Notes: generated by a model from the sequence alone, not told the origin. Positions 1 through 7,710 are shown, numbered from the stretch's first letter. The stretch: 21,618 bases of DNA from Paracoccaceae bacterium (GCA_024304875.1 JAMWZF010000012.1:1-21618); one strand, 5' to 3'. A program made the numbers and translations.

Positions 1-729
1 CGGGTGGAGCGGTGGGACGGATCGCGGGTTCTCGACGGGGTCTGGATCGCCGCGGCGGCACTCTTCCTGGTGCTGCCGCTCTCCGCCGTGGTCATCGGCG
101 GGCTTTGGGGGTTCGCAGACCTGCCCGCGAACGTCTGGCCGGCGCTGGGCCGGTCGGTGGCGGTCGCCTTTGCCTCGGCGGCGCTGTGCATCGCGCTGGC
201 GCTGCCGATCGCCCTGCGGGCGGGGCCTCTGGCGACGCTGGCGGGGCTCTTGCCGTTGTCCGTCTCGGCGCTCGTGGTGGGCACCGGCTTGTTCATCCTG
301 CTGCGGTCCGTGGTGCCGCCGGGATCGCTCGCCTTGCCGGTGACGGCGCTGGTCAATGCGCTGCTGGCCCTGCCGTTTGCCGTCCGTCTGATCGCCCCCG
401 CGGCGGCGGAGGTCGAGGCGGGGTTCGGGCGGCTGGCGCAGGGTCTCGGGCTGGCGGGCCTCGCACGGCTGCGCATCGTGACCTTGCCCCGGCTGCGCGC
501 GCCCCTCGGCCTTGCCACCGGGATCGCGGCGGCGCTGTCGATGGGCGATCTCGGCGTCATCGCCCTCTTTGCCGGGCCGGGGCAGGAGACGCTGCCGCTG
601 GCCATGTACCGCCTCATGGGGTCCTACCGGACCGATGCGGCGGCGGCGGCGGGGCTGATCCTGATCGGCTCGGCCCTGCTGCTTTTCTGGATCTTCGACC
701 AGGGAGGCCGCCGTGGGTCTGAGGTTTGA
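1..729 (+). CDS. thiP: Thiamine ABC transporter permease ThiP, C-terminal half (5' end outside window)
   Basis: The reading frame is open at the left edge and stops with TGA at 727-729, leaving about 242 residues. ThiP is usually a little over 500 residues with two repeated permease modules, so this is roughly the second module. It is very hydrophobic, with about six membrane segments. Around fragment residues 136-165 an EAA-type loop is visible (EVEAGFGRLAQGLGLAG, then the IVTLPRLR stretch), which is where the ATPase docks on the cytoplasmic face. The gene overlaps thiQ by 17 bases, and the thiQ ribosome binding site lies inside it. In this family ThiB binds thiamine in the periplasm, ThiP forms the channel and ThiQ supplies ATP hydrolysis; thiB and any TPP riboswitch would lie upstream, outside the window. 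The assignment to thiamine rests on the pairing with a ThiQ-like ATPase; an iron or putrescine permease is less likely. Confidence 0.85.
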   Translation, partial: RVERWDGSRVLDGVWIAAAALFLVLPLSAVVIGGLWGFADLPANVWPALGRSVAVAFASAALCIALALPIALRAGPLATLAGLLPLSVSALVVGTGLFILLRSVVPPGSLALPVTALVNALLALPFAVRLIAPAAAEVEAGFGRLAQGLGLAGLARLRIVTLPRLRAPLGLATGIAAALSMGDLGVIALFAGPGQETLPLAMYRLMGSYRTDAAAAAGLILIGSALLLFWIFDQGGRRGSEV

Positions 730-1402
730 CGATGTGCGCCTGACGCAGGGCGAATTCACCCTGGCCGCGGACTGGGAGACCGGGCCGGGACTCACCGCGG
801 TGATCGGCGCGTCGGGGTCGGGCAAGTCGACCCTGCTGGCGGCGGTCGCGGGGTTCCTGCCGGTCCCGGACGGCCGGATCGAAGTGGACGGGCGAGACAT
901 CGGTGGGCTGCCGCCCGCGCGGCGCCCGGTGGCGATGCTGTTCCAGGACAACAACCTGTTTCCGCACCTGACGCTGGCGCAGAACGTGGGCCTTGGCCTT
1001 GCGCCGCGACTGCGGCTTGCGGCCGGGGACAGGGCCCGGGTGGAGGATGTGCTGGAGCGGGTGGGCCTCGGCGGCCTCGGTGCCCGGCGTCCCGGCGCGG
1101 TGTCGGGAGGGCAGCAAAGCCGCGCCGCCTTGGCGAGGGTTCTGGTGCAGGACCGGCCCGTTGTGCTTCTCGACGAGCCGTTCTCGGCCCTCGGCCCGGG
1201 CCAGCGGGACGAGATGCTGAGGCTGGTGAAAGAGACGCTGTCGGGCCGGGTGGTGCTGCTGGTGACGCATGATCCCGAGGAAGCGCGGGACCTCGCCGGT
1301 CAGGCGGTCTGGATCGACGAGGGGGTCGCCCGCCCTCCCTCGCCGCTGGACGCGCTGCTGGACAACCCGCCGGAGAGCCTGGCCCGGTATCTCGGGCGGT
1401 AG
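713..1402 (+). CDS. thiQ: Thiamine ABC transporter ATP-binding protein ThiQ
   Basis: This 229-residue protein is a single ABC ATPase domain of the short ThiQ length (about 230), without the C-terminal regulatory domain of FbpC or PotA. Walker A is GASGSGKST (residues 32-40), the Q-loop is Q78 in LFQDNNLFPHLT, the signature is SGGQQ (131-135), Walker B is VVLLDEPFSAL with E155, and the switch histidine is H186 in VTHD. The FQDNNLFPHLT phrase is typical of ThiQ. The start is GTG at 713, preceded by AGGGAGG at 701-707 with a 5-base spacer, inside the end of thiP; translational coupling with thiP is therefore likely. The protein would energise thiamine (and possibly TMP/TPP) import at the inner membrane. 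No gene follows on this strand for about 3 kb, so thiQ probably ends the operon. Confidence 0.88.
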   Translation: MGLRFDDVRLTQGEFTLAADWETGPGLTAVIGASGSGKSTLLAAVAGFLPVPDGRIEVDGRDIGGLPPARRPVAMLFQDNNLFPHLTLAQNVGLGLAPRLRLAAGDRARVEDVLERVGLGGLGARRPGAVSGGQQSRAALARVLVQDRPVVLLDEPFSALGPGQRDEMLRLVKETLSGRVVLLVTHDPEEARDLAGQAVWIDEGVARPPSPLDALLDNPPESLARYLGR

Positions 1403-1408
1403 GGGGCG

Positions 1409-1428
1409 ACGCGCTTTCGAAAGCGCGT
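1409..1428 (+). terminator. Perfect 20-bp palindrome just after thiQ, probable terminator
   Basis: The bases 1409-1428 equal their own reverse complement: arms ACGCGCTTTC and GAAAGCGCGT. The RNA could fold into an 8-bp stem with a TCGA loop, followed by a short T run (1427-1430). It begins 7 bases after the thiQ stop. A weaker palindrome, TCTTCGAAGA, follows at 1436-1445. The short T run makes it an imperfect intrinsic terminator. Confidence 0.5.
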
Positions 1429-1461
1429 TTATGCCTCTTCGAAGACGCTTTTGCCGAAACG

Positions 1462-1489
1462 AAAAAGGGCCCGCCGAGGCGAGCCCTTT
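1462..1489 (-). terminator. Rho-independent terminator of petABC
   Basis: Read on the - strand, the stem is AAAGGGC (1489-1483), a T-G wobble pair, then CGCC/GGCG closing on a tight loop, and GCCCTTT (1470-1464) running straight into further T residues. It starts 18 bases after the petC stop. A GC-rich stem followed by a T run is the classical intrinsic terminator form. Confidence 0.8.
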
Positions 1490-1507
1490 GTCCGATCATC
1501 AACAGGA

Positions 1508-2383
1508 TCAGGCGTCCGTGTCGCCCTTCACCTTCTTCTTGTGCGGCGCCCAGAGGCGCTTGTTGGTGAAGTAGAGCAGGACCGAGAGCACGGTGAGGAA
1601 GATCACGCCGGTCAGGCCCGCTTCCTTGCGCTGGTTCAGCTTGGGCTCGGCCGTCCACATCAGGAAGGCGGCGACATCCTTGGCCTCTTCCTCGAGCTCG
1701 TTCGAGGAGCCGTCGGCGAAGTCCACATCCTCACCCCAGAGCGGCGGGGCCATCCCGATCCAGCTGCCGGGGTACATGTGGTGGCCGTCTTCGTCGATGC
1801 ATTCGGCCGGGTAGCCACCCGCGGTGAAGACGGTGTTGTAGTAGCCGTCGAAATCCTCGGGCGCGCAGGAGGGCGGATCCTCGTATCCGGTCAGCAGGGA
1901 GGCGATGTACTCGGGACCGCCCATGCCGTTGATGAACTGGCTGATCCCGGTGCCGTAGGGGCCGCTGAAGCCGGCGCGGGCCTTGGCCATCAGGCTGAGG
2001 TCGGGAGCACCGGCGCCGGTGACCGGAGGAAACCTGTCAGCGGGCGTGGCCGGGCGGAAGTCGCCTTCACCGTCGAAGAGTTCGGGGTCCCAGACCTCGA
2101 TACCCTGGTAGTCGATGTAGGCGCGGACCTCGTCGAGGGTCCAGCCAGGGCCGCCCTCGTCGGCGAGGGTGCGCAGGGCGACGTACTGCAGGCCGTGGCA
2201 GGACGAGCAGATCTGGGTGTAGATCTGCAGGCCCCGCTGGAGCTGCATCTGGTCGTAACTGCCGAAAGGTCCCTCGAAGGGGAATTCGTAGTTCTCGACG
2301 TGGCCTTCGCCGGCGGCCTGGGCCGCGACCGGGGCCAGGAGGCTCAGGGCGACGGCGGCGGACGTGGTGAGCGTGCGGATCAT
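1508..2383 (-). CDS. petC: Ubiquinol-cytochrome c reductase, cytochrome c1
   Basis: This 291-residue protein is the c-type cytochrome subunit of the bc1 complex; it passes electrons from the Rieske centre to soluble or membrane cytochrome c. A Sec signal peptide ends near AAQAA (about residue 24). The heme c site CSSCH lies at residues 59-63, and the axial methionine is M211 in WIGMAPPLWGED. Cysteines C173 and C185 fit the extra disulfide known in Rhodobacter cytochrome c1. One C-terminal membrane anchor (about residues 255-273) is followed by a basic cytoplasmic tail. The ATG at 2383-2381 was chosen because the signal peptide begins there and GAAAGGA lies upstream; longer frames in the same phase only read into petB. 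The gap to petB is 17 bases and a terminator follows, so petC closes the petABC operon. Confidence 0.96.
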   Translation of the reverse strand: MIRTLTTSAAVALSLLAPVAAQAAGEGHVENYEFPFEGPFGSYDQMQLQRGLQIYTQICSSCHGLQYVALRTLADEGGPGWTLDEVRAYIDYQGIEVWDPELFDGEGDFRPATPADRFPPVTGAGAPDLSLMAKARAGFSGPYGTGISQFINGMGGPEYIASLLTGYEDPPSCAPEDFDGYYNTVFTAGGYPAECIDEDGHHMYPGSWIGMAPPLWGEDVDFADGSSNELEEEAKDVAAFLMWTAEPKLNQRKEAGLTGVIFLTVLSVLLYFTNKRLWAPHKKKVKGDTDA

Positions 2384-2400
2384 TGTCTTGGGGTCCTTTC

Positions 2401-3744
2401 TCACTCGGCCGGGTTCACGGCAGTGGTGGTGCCGCCGGTATGGGGCGCGTAGTGGGCGGCGAAGTCCTCTTCGATGGTCGAGGGCTGGGCCATCGGCTTC
2501 TCGATCACGCCGAGCAGCGGCAGGATCACGAGGAAGTAGCCGAACCAGTAGGCCGAGGCGATGAGCGAGATGGTGGCGTAGGGTTCCTCCGCCGGCATCG
2601 CGCCCGCCCACATCAGGACGATGAAGTCGATCACCAGAAGGGCGAACCACCACTTGAACATCGGCCGGTAGCGGCCAGACCGGACCGACGAGGTGTCGAG
2701 CCAGGGGGCCAGGGCCATGACAAGGATGGCGCCGAACATCGCCAGCACGCCGAAGAACTTGGCGTCGATGATCCCGAAAGAGATCCAGCCGGCGATCTCC
2801 ACCACCCAGACGCCTTCGACGAAGGCCCGCAGGATCGCGTAGAACGGCAGGAAGTACCATTCGGGCACGATGTGCGAGGGCGTCGCGAGCGGGTTCGCCT
2901 CGATGTAGTTGTCGGGATGGCCGAGGTAGTTCGGCATGAAGCCGACGATGGCCATGAACACCGTCAGGATCACCGCCAGGGCGAAGAGATCCTTGATCAC
3001 GAAGTAGGGCCAGAAGGGCAGGGTGTCCTTCTCAGCCTCTTCCTTCGAGGACCGGCGCACCTCGACCCCGGTGGGGTTGTTGTTGCCGGTGGTGTGGAAG
3101 GCCCAGATGTGCACCGCCGTCAGCCCGACGAGGATGAAGGGCAGCAGGTAGTGCAGCGAGAAGAAGCGGTTCAGCGCGGGCTGGCCCACGGCGCCGGCGC
3201 CGAGCAGCCAGGTCTGGATGCCTTCGCCGATGAAGGGGATCGCGCCGAAGAGGCCGGTGATCACCGCGGTGCCGTGGAACGACATCTGGCCCCAGGGCAG
3301 CACGTAGCCCATGAAGGCGGTGCCCATCATGATGAGGAACATCAGGATGCCGATGATCCAGGTGACCTCACGCGGGGCCTTGTAGGACCCGTAGTACAGC
3401 GCCCGGAAGATGTGCATGTAGACCGCCACGAAGAACAGGGAGGCGCCGTTCATGTGGAAGTAGCGGATCATGTGGCCGCCGTTCACGTCGCGCATGATGT
3501 GCTCGATCGAGGCGAAGGCCATGTCGACGTGCGGCACGTAGTGCATCACCAGCACGATGCCGGTGACGATCTGCAGGACCAGGGTGAAGGTCAGGACGAT
3601 GCCCCAGATCCACATCCAGTTCAGGTTCTTGGGCGTGGGGATCATCAGCGTGTCGTAGAGCAGGCCGACGATGGGCAGCCGCCGGTAGAGCCACTTCTCG
3701 CCCCCGGTGGACGGTTCGTAATGGTCGTGCGGGATACCGGACAT
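2401..3744 (-). CDS. petB: Ubiquinol-cytochrome c reductase, cytochrome b
   Basis: This 447-residue integral membrane protein carries the quinol oxidation (Qo) and quinone reduction (Qi) sites of the bc1 complex and two b hemes. The heme ligands are visible as H97, H111, H198 and H212, spaced 14 residues apart in each pair. The Qo-site motif PEWY lies at residues 294-297. These numbers agree with the Rhodobacter capsulatus numbering as I recall it. The protein has the full fused length, not the split b6/subunit IV form. The start ATG overlaps the petA stop by one base (TGATG at 3746-3742), so translation is coupled to petA. The C-terminal tail (about 418-447) is hydrophilic. Confidence 0.97.
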   Translation of the reverse strand: MSGIPHDHYEPSTGGEKWLYRRLPIVGLLYDTLMIPTPKNLNWMWIWGIVLTFTLVLQIVTGIVLVMHYVPHVDMAFASIEHIMRDVNGGHMIRYFHMNGASLFFVAVYMHIFRALYYGSYKAPREVTWIIGILMFLIMMGTAFMGYVLPWGQMSFHGTAVITGLFGAIPFIGEGIQTWLLGAGAVGQPALNRFFSLHYLLPFILVGLTAVHIWAFHTTGNNNPTGVEVRRSSKEEAEKDTLPFWPYFVIKDLFALAVILTVFMAIVGFMPNYLGHPDNYIEANPLATPSHIVPEWYFLPFYAILRAFVEGVWVVEIAGWISFGIIDAKFFGVLAMFGAILVMALAPWLDTSSVRSGRYRPMFKWWFALLVIDFIVLMWAGAMPAEEPYATISLIASAYWFGYFLVILPLLGVIEKPMAQPSTIEEDFAAHYAPHTGGTTTAVNPAE

Positions 3745-4349
3745 CAGGCGCTCTCCTCACCGATCTGGATGGTTGTGCCGTCGACCCAGGCCACCGGCGG
3801 GATCTCGAGGTTGCGCGGCGCGGGGCCGCGGCGGATCCGGCCGGACAGGTCGTAGTGCGAGCCGTGGCAGGGGCAGAACCAGCCGCCGAAGTCGCCGCTG
3901 TCGCCCAGCGGCACGCAGCCGAGGTGGGTGCAGACGCCCATCTGGACGATCCACGCGCCTTCGCCCTCTTCGCTCCCCTCGGGGGCGGGCAGCGAGCGGT
4001 TCTCGAAGGTCGCGGGCGCCTCGACCGGCTGGGCCAGGTTCTCGTTCCGGGCGGAGGGGTCGGGCAGGCTCGAGACGTCCTCGACCTGGGTGCGCGCCTC
4101 CTCGATCTCGGCCTCGGTCCGGTGCCGGATGAAGACCGGCTTGCCCTGCCAGAGAACGGTGAGCTGGCTCCCGGGGTTCACGGCGCTGACATCGACCCGG
4201 ATCGACAGGAGGGCCAGGACGTCGGCGGAGGGGTTCATCTGGTTCACCAGCGGCCAGACGGCCGCCCCGGCCGCCACGGCGCCGGCCCCGGCGGTGGCAT
4301 AGTAGATGAAGTCCCGGCGGGTGGTTTCGTGGTCTGCTGTGTCTGACAC
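3744..4349 (-). CDS. petA: Ubiquinol-cytochrome c reductase, Rieske iron-sulfur subunit
   Basis: This 201-residue protein carries the [2Fe-2S] Rieske cluster that takes the first electron from ubiquinol. Box I CTHLGC (140-145) and box II CPCHGS (159-164) give ligands C140, H142, C159 and H162, with disulfide C145-C161. The N-terminus has a twin-arginine motif (TTRRDFIYY, residues 9-17) before a hydrophobic stretch (20-35) that stays as the membrane anchor; Rieske proteins of this type are Tat-exported without cleavage. I chose the GTG at 4349-4347 because it gives the normal length, puts the RR motif near the N-terminus, and has an AAAGGG stretch upstream. The open frame runs back to 4496, but that adds a 48-residue extension unlike the family. 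The acidic insert at about 97-131 is usual for alphaproteobacterial Rieske proteins. This is the first gene of petABC. Confidence 0.95.
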   Translation of the reverse strand: MSDTADHETTRRDFIYYATAGAGAVAAGAAVWPLVNQMNPSADVLALLSIRVDVSAVNPGSQLTVLWQGKPVFIRHRTEAEIEEARTQVEDVSSLPDPSARNENLAQPVEAPATFENRSLPAPEGSEEGEGAWIVQMGVCTHLGCVPLGDSGDFGGWFCPCHGSHYDLSGRIRRGPAPRNLEIPPVAWVDGTTIQIGEESA

Positions 4350-4552
4350 CTGACGCCCTTTCTGTCGTGGCCCCGGCGCAGCCGGAAGCGCGGTCATGCA
4401 TCGCGGGGGCGTCCTTGACAGGCACACCCGGTCGGGCCGGGTCTTAGCGGCCAGCGGAAAGGCCGTCCAGTGAAACCCTTGCGCGAAACGTCGCATAACA
4501 AAGCAGCGTGGCCCCGGGACGCGAATGTGACCGAACGCCGCCCCGGCCCGGG

Positions 4553-4581
4553 TTGCCGCAGTGCCGCAGGATCCCTATACA
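4553..4581 (+). promoter_or_regulatory. Possible sigma-70 promoter of the beta-barrel gene
   Basis: A -35 like TTGCCG (4553-4558) is followed after 17 bases by a -10 like TATACA (4576-4581); each matches four of six consensus bases. Transcription would begin near 4588. That is just past the in-frame ATG at 4587 and so favours ATG 4608 as the start of the gene. Judged by eye only. Confidence 0.42.
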
Positions 4582-4607
4582 CGGCAATGACTGACAGGGG
4601 CCTTTCC

Positions 4608-5258
4608 ATGCTGAAGATCGCGACCTGCGCCGCCGCCTTTCTCGCCTTGCCGAGCCTGGCCACGGCCGAGATCAGCCTGAGCTTCTACGGCGGCATCCAG
4701 GAGTCGCCCCATTCCGGCGTGACAGTGCGGGGCAATGACGCAATCGGTCGGGATGACTTCACTGCCGGCTGGGAAGGGAACTCCTTCGAAGCGCCGCCCT
4801 ACTACGGTGTCCGCGCGACCTACTGGCAGCGGCCCGAACTGGGCTACGGCATCGATTTCACCCATGCCAAGGTCTATGCCGATGACGAGACTCTCGGGGC
4901 CAACGACTACGACGTGCTGGAATTCACCGACGGCATCAACATCCTGACCGTTAACGTCTATCGGCGCTGGCAGGATGCCTGGGGTCCCGTGACGCCCTAT
5001 GTCGGCGGCGGCATCGGCATTGCCGTTCCCCATGTGGAGGTCGAGAAGAACGGATCCTCGACCTACGGCTACCAGGTCACCGGTCCCGCCGTCCGCGGCC
5101 TTGCCGGCGCCACCTACCCGGTGGCCGAGAACTGGGACCTCTTTGGTGAGTACATGTTCACCTATTCCCAGAACGAGGCCGACCTGGACGACGGCGGTAC
5201 CCTGTCGACGGACATCATCACCAACGCGGTGAACGTGGGCGTCAGCTTCAACTTCTGA
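4608..5258 (+). CDS. Outer-membrane beta-barrel protein, LpxQ (lipid A oxidase)-like
   Basis: The protein has 216 residues from ATG 4608, with AGGGG eight bases upstream. A Sec signal peptide (about residues 1-20, ending SLATA) precedes EISLSFYGG. The mature part shows alternating polar and hydrophobic strands, many aromatic residues and a C-terminal strand ending in F (VNVGVSFNF), as expected of a small eight-strand barrel inserted by BAM. The phrases YYGVRATYW, DFTHAKVYADDE and FTDGINILT recall what I remember of rhizobial LpxQ, an outer-membrane enzyme that oxidises the proximal glucosamine of lipid A to aminogluconate. That resemblance is from memory, so a generic OmpW/OmpX-type barrel is possible. 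In-frame ATG 4587 and further starts upstream would spoil the signal peptide. The gene is divergent from petA and ends before a repeat-rich gap. Confidence 0.65.
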   Translation: MLKIATCAAAFLALPSLATAEISLSFYGGIQESPHSGVTVRGNDAIGRDDFTAGWEGNSFEAPPYYGVRATYWQRPELGYGIDFTHAKVYADDETLGANDYDVLEFTDGINILTVNVYRRWQDAWGPVTPYVGGGIGIAVPHVEVEKNGSSTYGYQVTGPAVRGLAGATYPVAENWDLFGEYMFTYSQNEADLDDGGTLSTDIITNAVNVGVSFNF

Positions 5259-5340
5259 CCGTGAGAGGTCGGCCGAGCCCCACCTTGCCGCCGCCCCGCC
5301 ATCGGGCGGTGTCCGGTGAGGGCAACCGTTGCTCCCAAAT

Positions 5341-5408
5341 ATGAGTATTTTTTCCAGCCCGAAGCCAGGGGCGTGGTCCTGCTGGTTCGGGCTGGCTCAA
5401 ATACTCAT
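5341..5408. repeat. Nested double inverted repeat between the barrel and gst genes
   Basis: The outer arms ATGAGTATTT (5341-5350) and AAATACTCAT (5399-5408) are perfect complements. Inside them the arms CCAGCCCGAA (5354-5363) and TTCGGGCTGG (5386-5395) are also perfect, offset by three bases on each side, around a 22-base loop. The AT-rich outer arms and the T run at 5348-5353 stand out in GC-rich DNA. A separate small hairpin, CCGCCC/GGGCGG, lies at 5291-5309. The element sits between two converging genes, so it may end transcription on one or both strands, although no T run follows the stem in either direction. It could also be a copy of a dispersed intergenic repeat. Confidence 0.75.
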
Positions 5409-5478
5409 GCGCCGCCCGCGGCCCGCGATGCCGTCCATCGCCGGGCCGGATCCGGTGCGCGCCGGCCCGCCGCCCGCG

Positions 5479-6081
5479 TCAGGCGGGGGCGGTTGCGGCC
5501 ATCGAGGGGCGCGCGGCGAAGGTGACGTACCAGTCCGCAAGGGCGGGCGCCACGGTCCGCCAGCCGCGGTCGCCGTGCCGCAGGTCGAGGTAGCCGAGCG
5601 CGCAGCCGACCGCGATCTGCCCCATGTCGAGCGGTCCGGCGAGATGGCTCATCCAGCGCGATTCGATGGCGGCGAGCGCGCCGCTGACCTTGCCCCAGTG
5701 CGCCTCGATCCAGTCCGCGCTCGCCCCCTCGGTCCCCACGAAGCGGGTCTGGTAAACCATCGCGATGGCCGAATCGAGCAGCCCTTCCGCCGTCGCCTCC
5801 AGCGTCAGCACCTCCCAAAGCCGCGCTTCGGGATAGAGCCCCCCGCCCGTCCGGGCGTCGAGGTAGCGGGTGATCACCCGGCTGTCGTAGAGGGCCGGTC
5901 CATCGTCCCGGACCAGGGCAGGGATGCGACCTGTGGGATTGGCCGCCAGAGCCTCGGCAGCCGAGGCCAGCGGCGTGGTGGAGACGTGTACCTCCGTCAC
6001 CGCGTCCTCCAGGCCGAGTTCGCGCAGGGCGACGCGAACCTTGCGGACGTAGGGCGAGGCGGGGGACATGATCAGGCGCAT
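5479..6081 (-). CDS. Glutathione S-transferase family protein
   Basis: This 200-residue protein has the usual cytosolic GST length: a thioredoxin-fold domain (about 1-78) and a helical domain (about 85-195). Near the N-terminus, SPASPYVRKVR matches the family's glutathione-binding start, with S9 the likely thiol-activating serine. GRIPAL carries the cis-proline (P54), and YDSRVITRYLD carries D66-S67, which hold the gamma-glutamyl group. Known members conjugate or reduce small electrophiles with glutathione; the substrate here cannot be told. It is the last gene of a - strand series, 73 bases after the PaiB-like gene, and may share its transcript. Confidence 0.85.
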   Translation of the reverse strand: MRLIMSPASPYVRKVRVALRELGLEDAVTEVHVSTTPLASAAEALAANPTGRIPALVRDDGPALYDSRVITRYLDARTGGGLYPEARLWEVLTLEATAEGLLDSAIAMVYQTRFVGTEGASADWIEAHWGKVSGALAAIESRWMSHLAGPLDMGQIAVGCALGYLDLRHGDRGWRTVAPALADWYVTFAARPSMAATAPA

Positions 6082-6154
6082 CTTGGGTTCCTCGGCAGGG
6101 GGAAGGCTGCCCCTTCTATCGCGCCGTTGTCCGGCAGGATCAACGCTGCTCGGC

Positions 6155-6769
6155 TCACTCGGCCGGCGGGGTCGTCATCAGCCCGGCGAGCGCAGGCAAC
6201 TCCGAGCCGATGCCGGTCTGGGCCAGGGCCGCCGCGGCGAGTCGCACCGCTTCGGGCTTGTTCTGGTTCAGTTTCCAGGTACCGGCGACCTCAGAGATCT
6301 GTAGCCTAAAGGGCTGGATCTGCCGCAGCATCCGATCCATCGCCTCCGGCGACATCTTGGCTGTCGTCCAAGGCGTCTTGGCGAGCCGCGATTCGTAGGC
6401 CGCGGACTGGCGGTCCAGCATGTCGTGCATTGCCTCCCGCGGCAGGGCGGTCAGCGTGCCGCGCAAATGGACGGCGACGTAATTCCAGGTCGGCACCTGG
6501 TCCGGCACGCCGTACCAGTCGGGCGAGACATAGCCGTCCGGTCCGCTGACCGCGACGACCGCCGGGGTCGGAAGCTCCAGCCGGGCGATGGGGTTGGTGC
6601 GGACGAGGTGGAGGTCGGCGCTCCCGCCGTCCTCGGCCAAAAGGAACGGAACATGGGCCAGAAGCGGCCCCGCCGCGCCGGTCACGCTCAGGATGCCGAA
6701 GGCTCTCTCCCGCGCGAAGGCAAGGTTGGTGGCGTCGGTCTGGCTGCGAAAGGCAGGGTTCGGGTGCAT
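6155..6769 (-). CDS. PaiB-like FMN-binding (negative transcriptional regulator family) protein
   Basis: This 204-residue protein has the length and phrases of the PaiB/FMN-binding split-barrel family: an N-terminal MHPNPAF, GPLLAHVPFLL (about 34-44), a central PDWYGVPDQVPTWNYVAVHLRG (residues split here only for reference), and near the C-terminus GTWKLNQNKPE. Bacillus PaiB was described as a repressor of sporulation and protease genes. Many members are simply flavin- or heme-binding oxidoreductase-like proteins, and no DNA-binding domain is evident here. Product names of the form 'negative transcriptional regulator' should therefore be read with caution. It lies 41 bases after the App1-like gene and 73 bases before gst, suggesting co-transcription. 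Confidence 0.82.
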   Translation of the reverse strand: MHPNPAFRSQTDATNLAFARERAFGILSVTGAAGPLLAHVPFLLAEDGGSADLHLVRTNPIARLELPTPAVVAVSGPDGYVSPDWYGVPDQVPTWNYVAVHLRGTLTALPREAMHDMLDRQSAAYESRLAKTPWTTAKMSPEAMDRMLRQIQPFRLQISEVAGTWKLNQNKPEAVRLAAAALAQTGIGSELPALAGLMTTPPAE

Positions 6770-6810
6770 GGCGCCAGATGGCCCTGTTTGCGGGCCGGCG
6801 GCAAGACCGG

Positions 6811-7710
6811 TCAGGCGCCCTTCAGCCGCGCCGTGATCGCATCGAAGTCGGGCGCGCTCGCGCAGTCGACGCCGAGAGCCGCGATCTCCTCCAGAGCGCT
6901 TTTCGTCGCGGCGTCCGGCCCGCTTCCCGGCTCGCGCAGGTAGATGCCGGCGATCCGTCCGGGATGCCTCCTTGCCGCGTCGAGGTAGACATGCGCGTCC
7001 TTCTGCCCCGTATCCCCCAAGAGGACGAAAGGCAGATTGGGATTGGCAGCCAGGATCGTGTCGATGGCCTCACCCTTGTGCTGCCCGTGTCCGGCGGTGA
7101 TGAACTTGTCCTCGGTGATGCCGAGATCGCGCAGGAAGAACGGCCCCTTCGGCAGGCCCTCGCGATCGAACAACGTCTCGAGGAAGTGGTGCAGGTTCCA
7201 GGGCGAGGAGGAGACGTAGAACACCGGGTTTCGCCCGTCCTCCGCCAGGTGCTCCATCAGGGCGATGCTGTCGGCGAAGACCTCGCGCGTCAGCGGGCTG
7301 CCGGTGAAGGTGGTCCAGAGGTTGAGGATCAGGCGGTGCGCGCCGGTGTGGATCATCGTGTCGTCGATGTCCGAGATGACGCCGCGCCGCGCGTCGGGCT
7401 CCGGAATGTGCACCGGGAAGGTGGCCGCGTCCCCGGCGATGTAGCCGTTCACCCGGGTCCAGCCAGTGGTCGCCGAGGGCCTTGCCACTTCGAGGCGGAT
7501 GTAGCCTTCCTCGTCCGACAGACCGGAGACCTCGCCGGCCGAAACCTCCACCCCTTCGACCTCGGCGGTGAAGAACAGCAGCAGCATCTGTCGGAAGTTC
7601 CGCCATCGCGACTGCCCTTCGCGGGCCTCACCGCGGCGGATGTGGCTGAGCACCCGCCCGCGAAGGACCAGAGTATCCGGGGTCGCATAGCCGCGGTAGG
7701 CCTCGAGCAC
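6811..7710 (-). CDS. App1-like phosphatidate phosphatase catalytic-domain protein (start uncertain)
   Basis: From GTG 7710 the protein has 299 residues. Its C-terminal half is the DUF2183/App1 domain: the HAD-type motif DIDDT (residues 114-118 in GVISDIDDTMIHTG), the motif-II region FYVSSSPWN, and the motif-III region LLGDTGQKDAHVY. Yeast App1 dephosphorylates phosphatidate to diacylglycerol; bacterial members have no settled role. The N-terminal part (about 1-105) looks like a beta-sandwich. The start is doubtful. The same frame stays open upstream and reads LHRLAIRGERLWDRLFPG, an amphipathic stretch that resembles the N-terminus of related proteins as I recall them. No ATG, GTG or TTG lies between GTG 7710 and the mtaB stop. 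An ATC at 7800-7798, preceded by GGAACGAGGG, would add 30 residues. Confidence 0.75.
   Translation of the reverse strand: MLEAYRGYATPDTLVLRGRVLSHIRRGEAREGQSRWRNFRQMLLLFFTAEVEGVEVSAGEVSGLSDEEGYIRLEVARPSATTGWTRVNGYIAGDAATFPVHIPEPDARRGVISDIDDTMIHTGAHRLILNLWTTFTGSPLTREVFADSIALMEHLAEDGRNPVFYVSSSPWNLHHFLETLFDREGLPKGPFFLRDLGITEDKFITAGHGQHKGEAIDTILAANPNLPFVLLGDTGQKDAHVYLDAARRHPGRIAGIYLREPGSGPDAATKSALEEIAALGVDCASAPDFDAITARLKGA

Noticed and set aside
2383..3855. Long + strand open frame of about 490 codons opposite petB
   Set aside because: It is a mirror of the cytochrome b gene, rich in H, D, E, R and G from antisense high-GC codons, with no recognisable domain.
4350..4496. 48-residue N-terminal extension of the Rieske protein
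   Set aside because: It would bury the twin-arginine signal far inside the protein and does not resemble the family; the GTG at 4349 gives the normal length.
4350..4607. A petA promoter on the - strand in the divergent gap
   Set aside because: I could not find a -35/-10 pair with convincing spacing; the petABC promoter is probably here but cannot be placed by eye.
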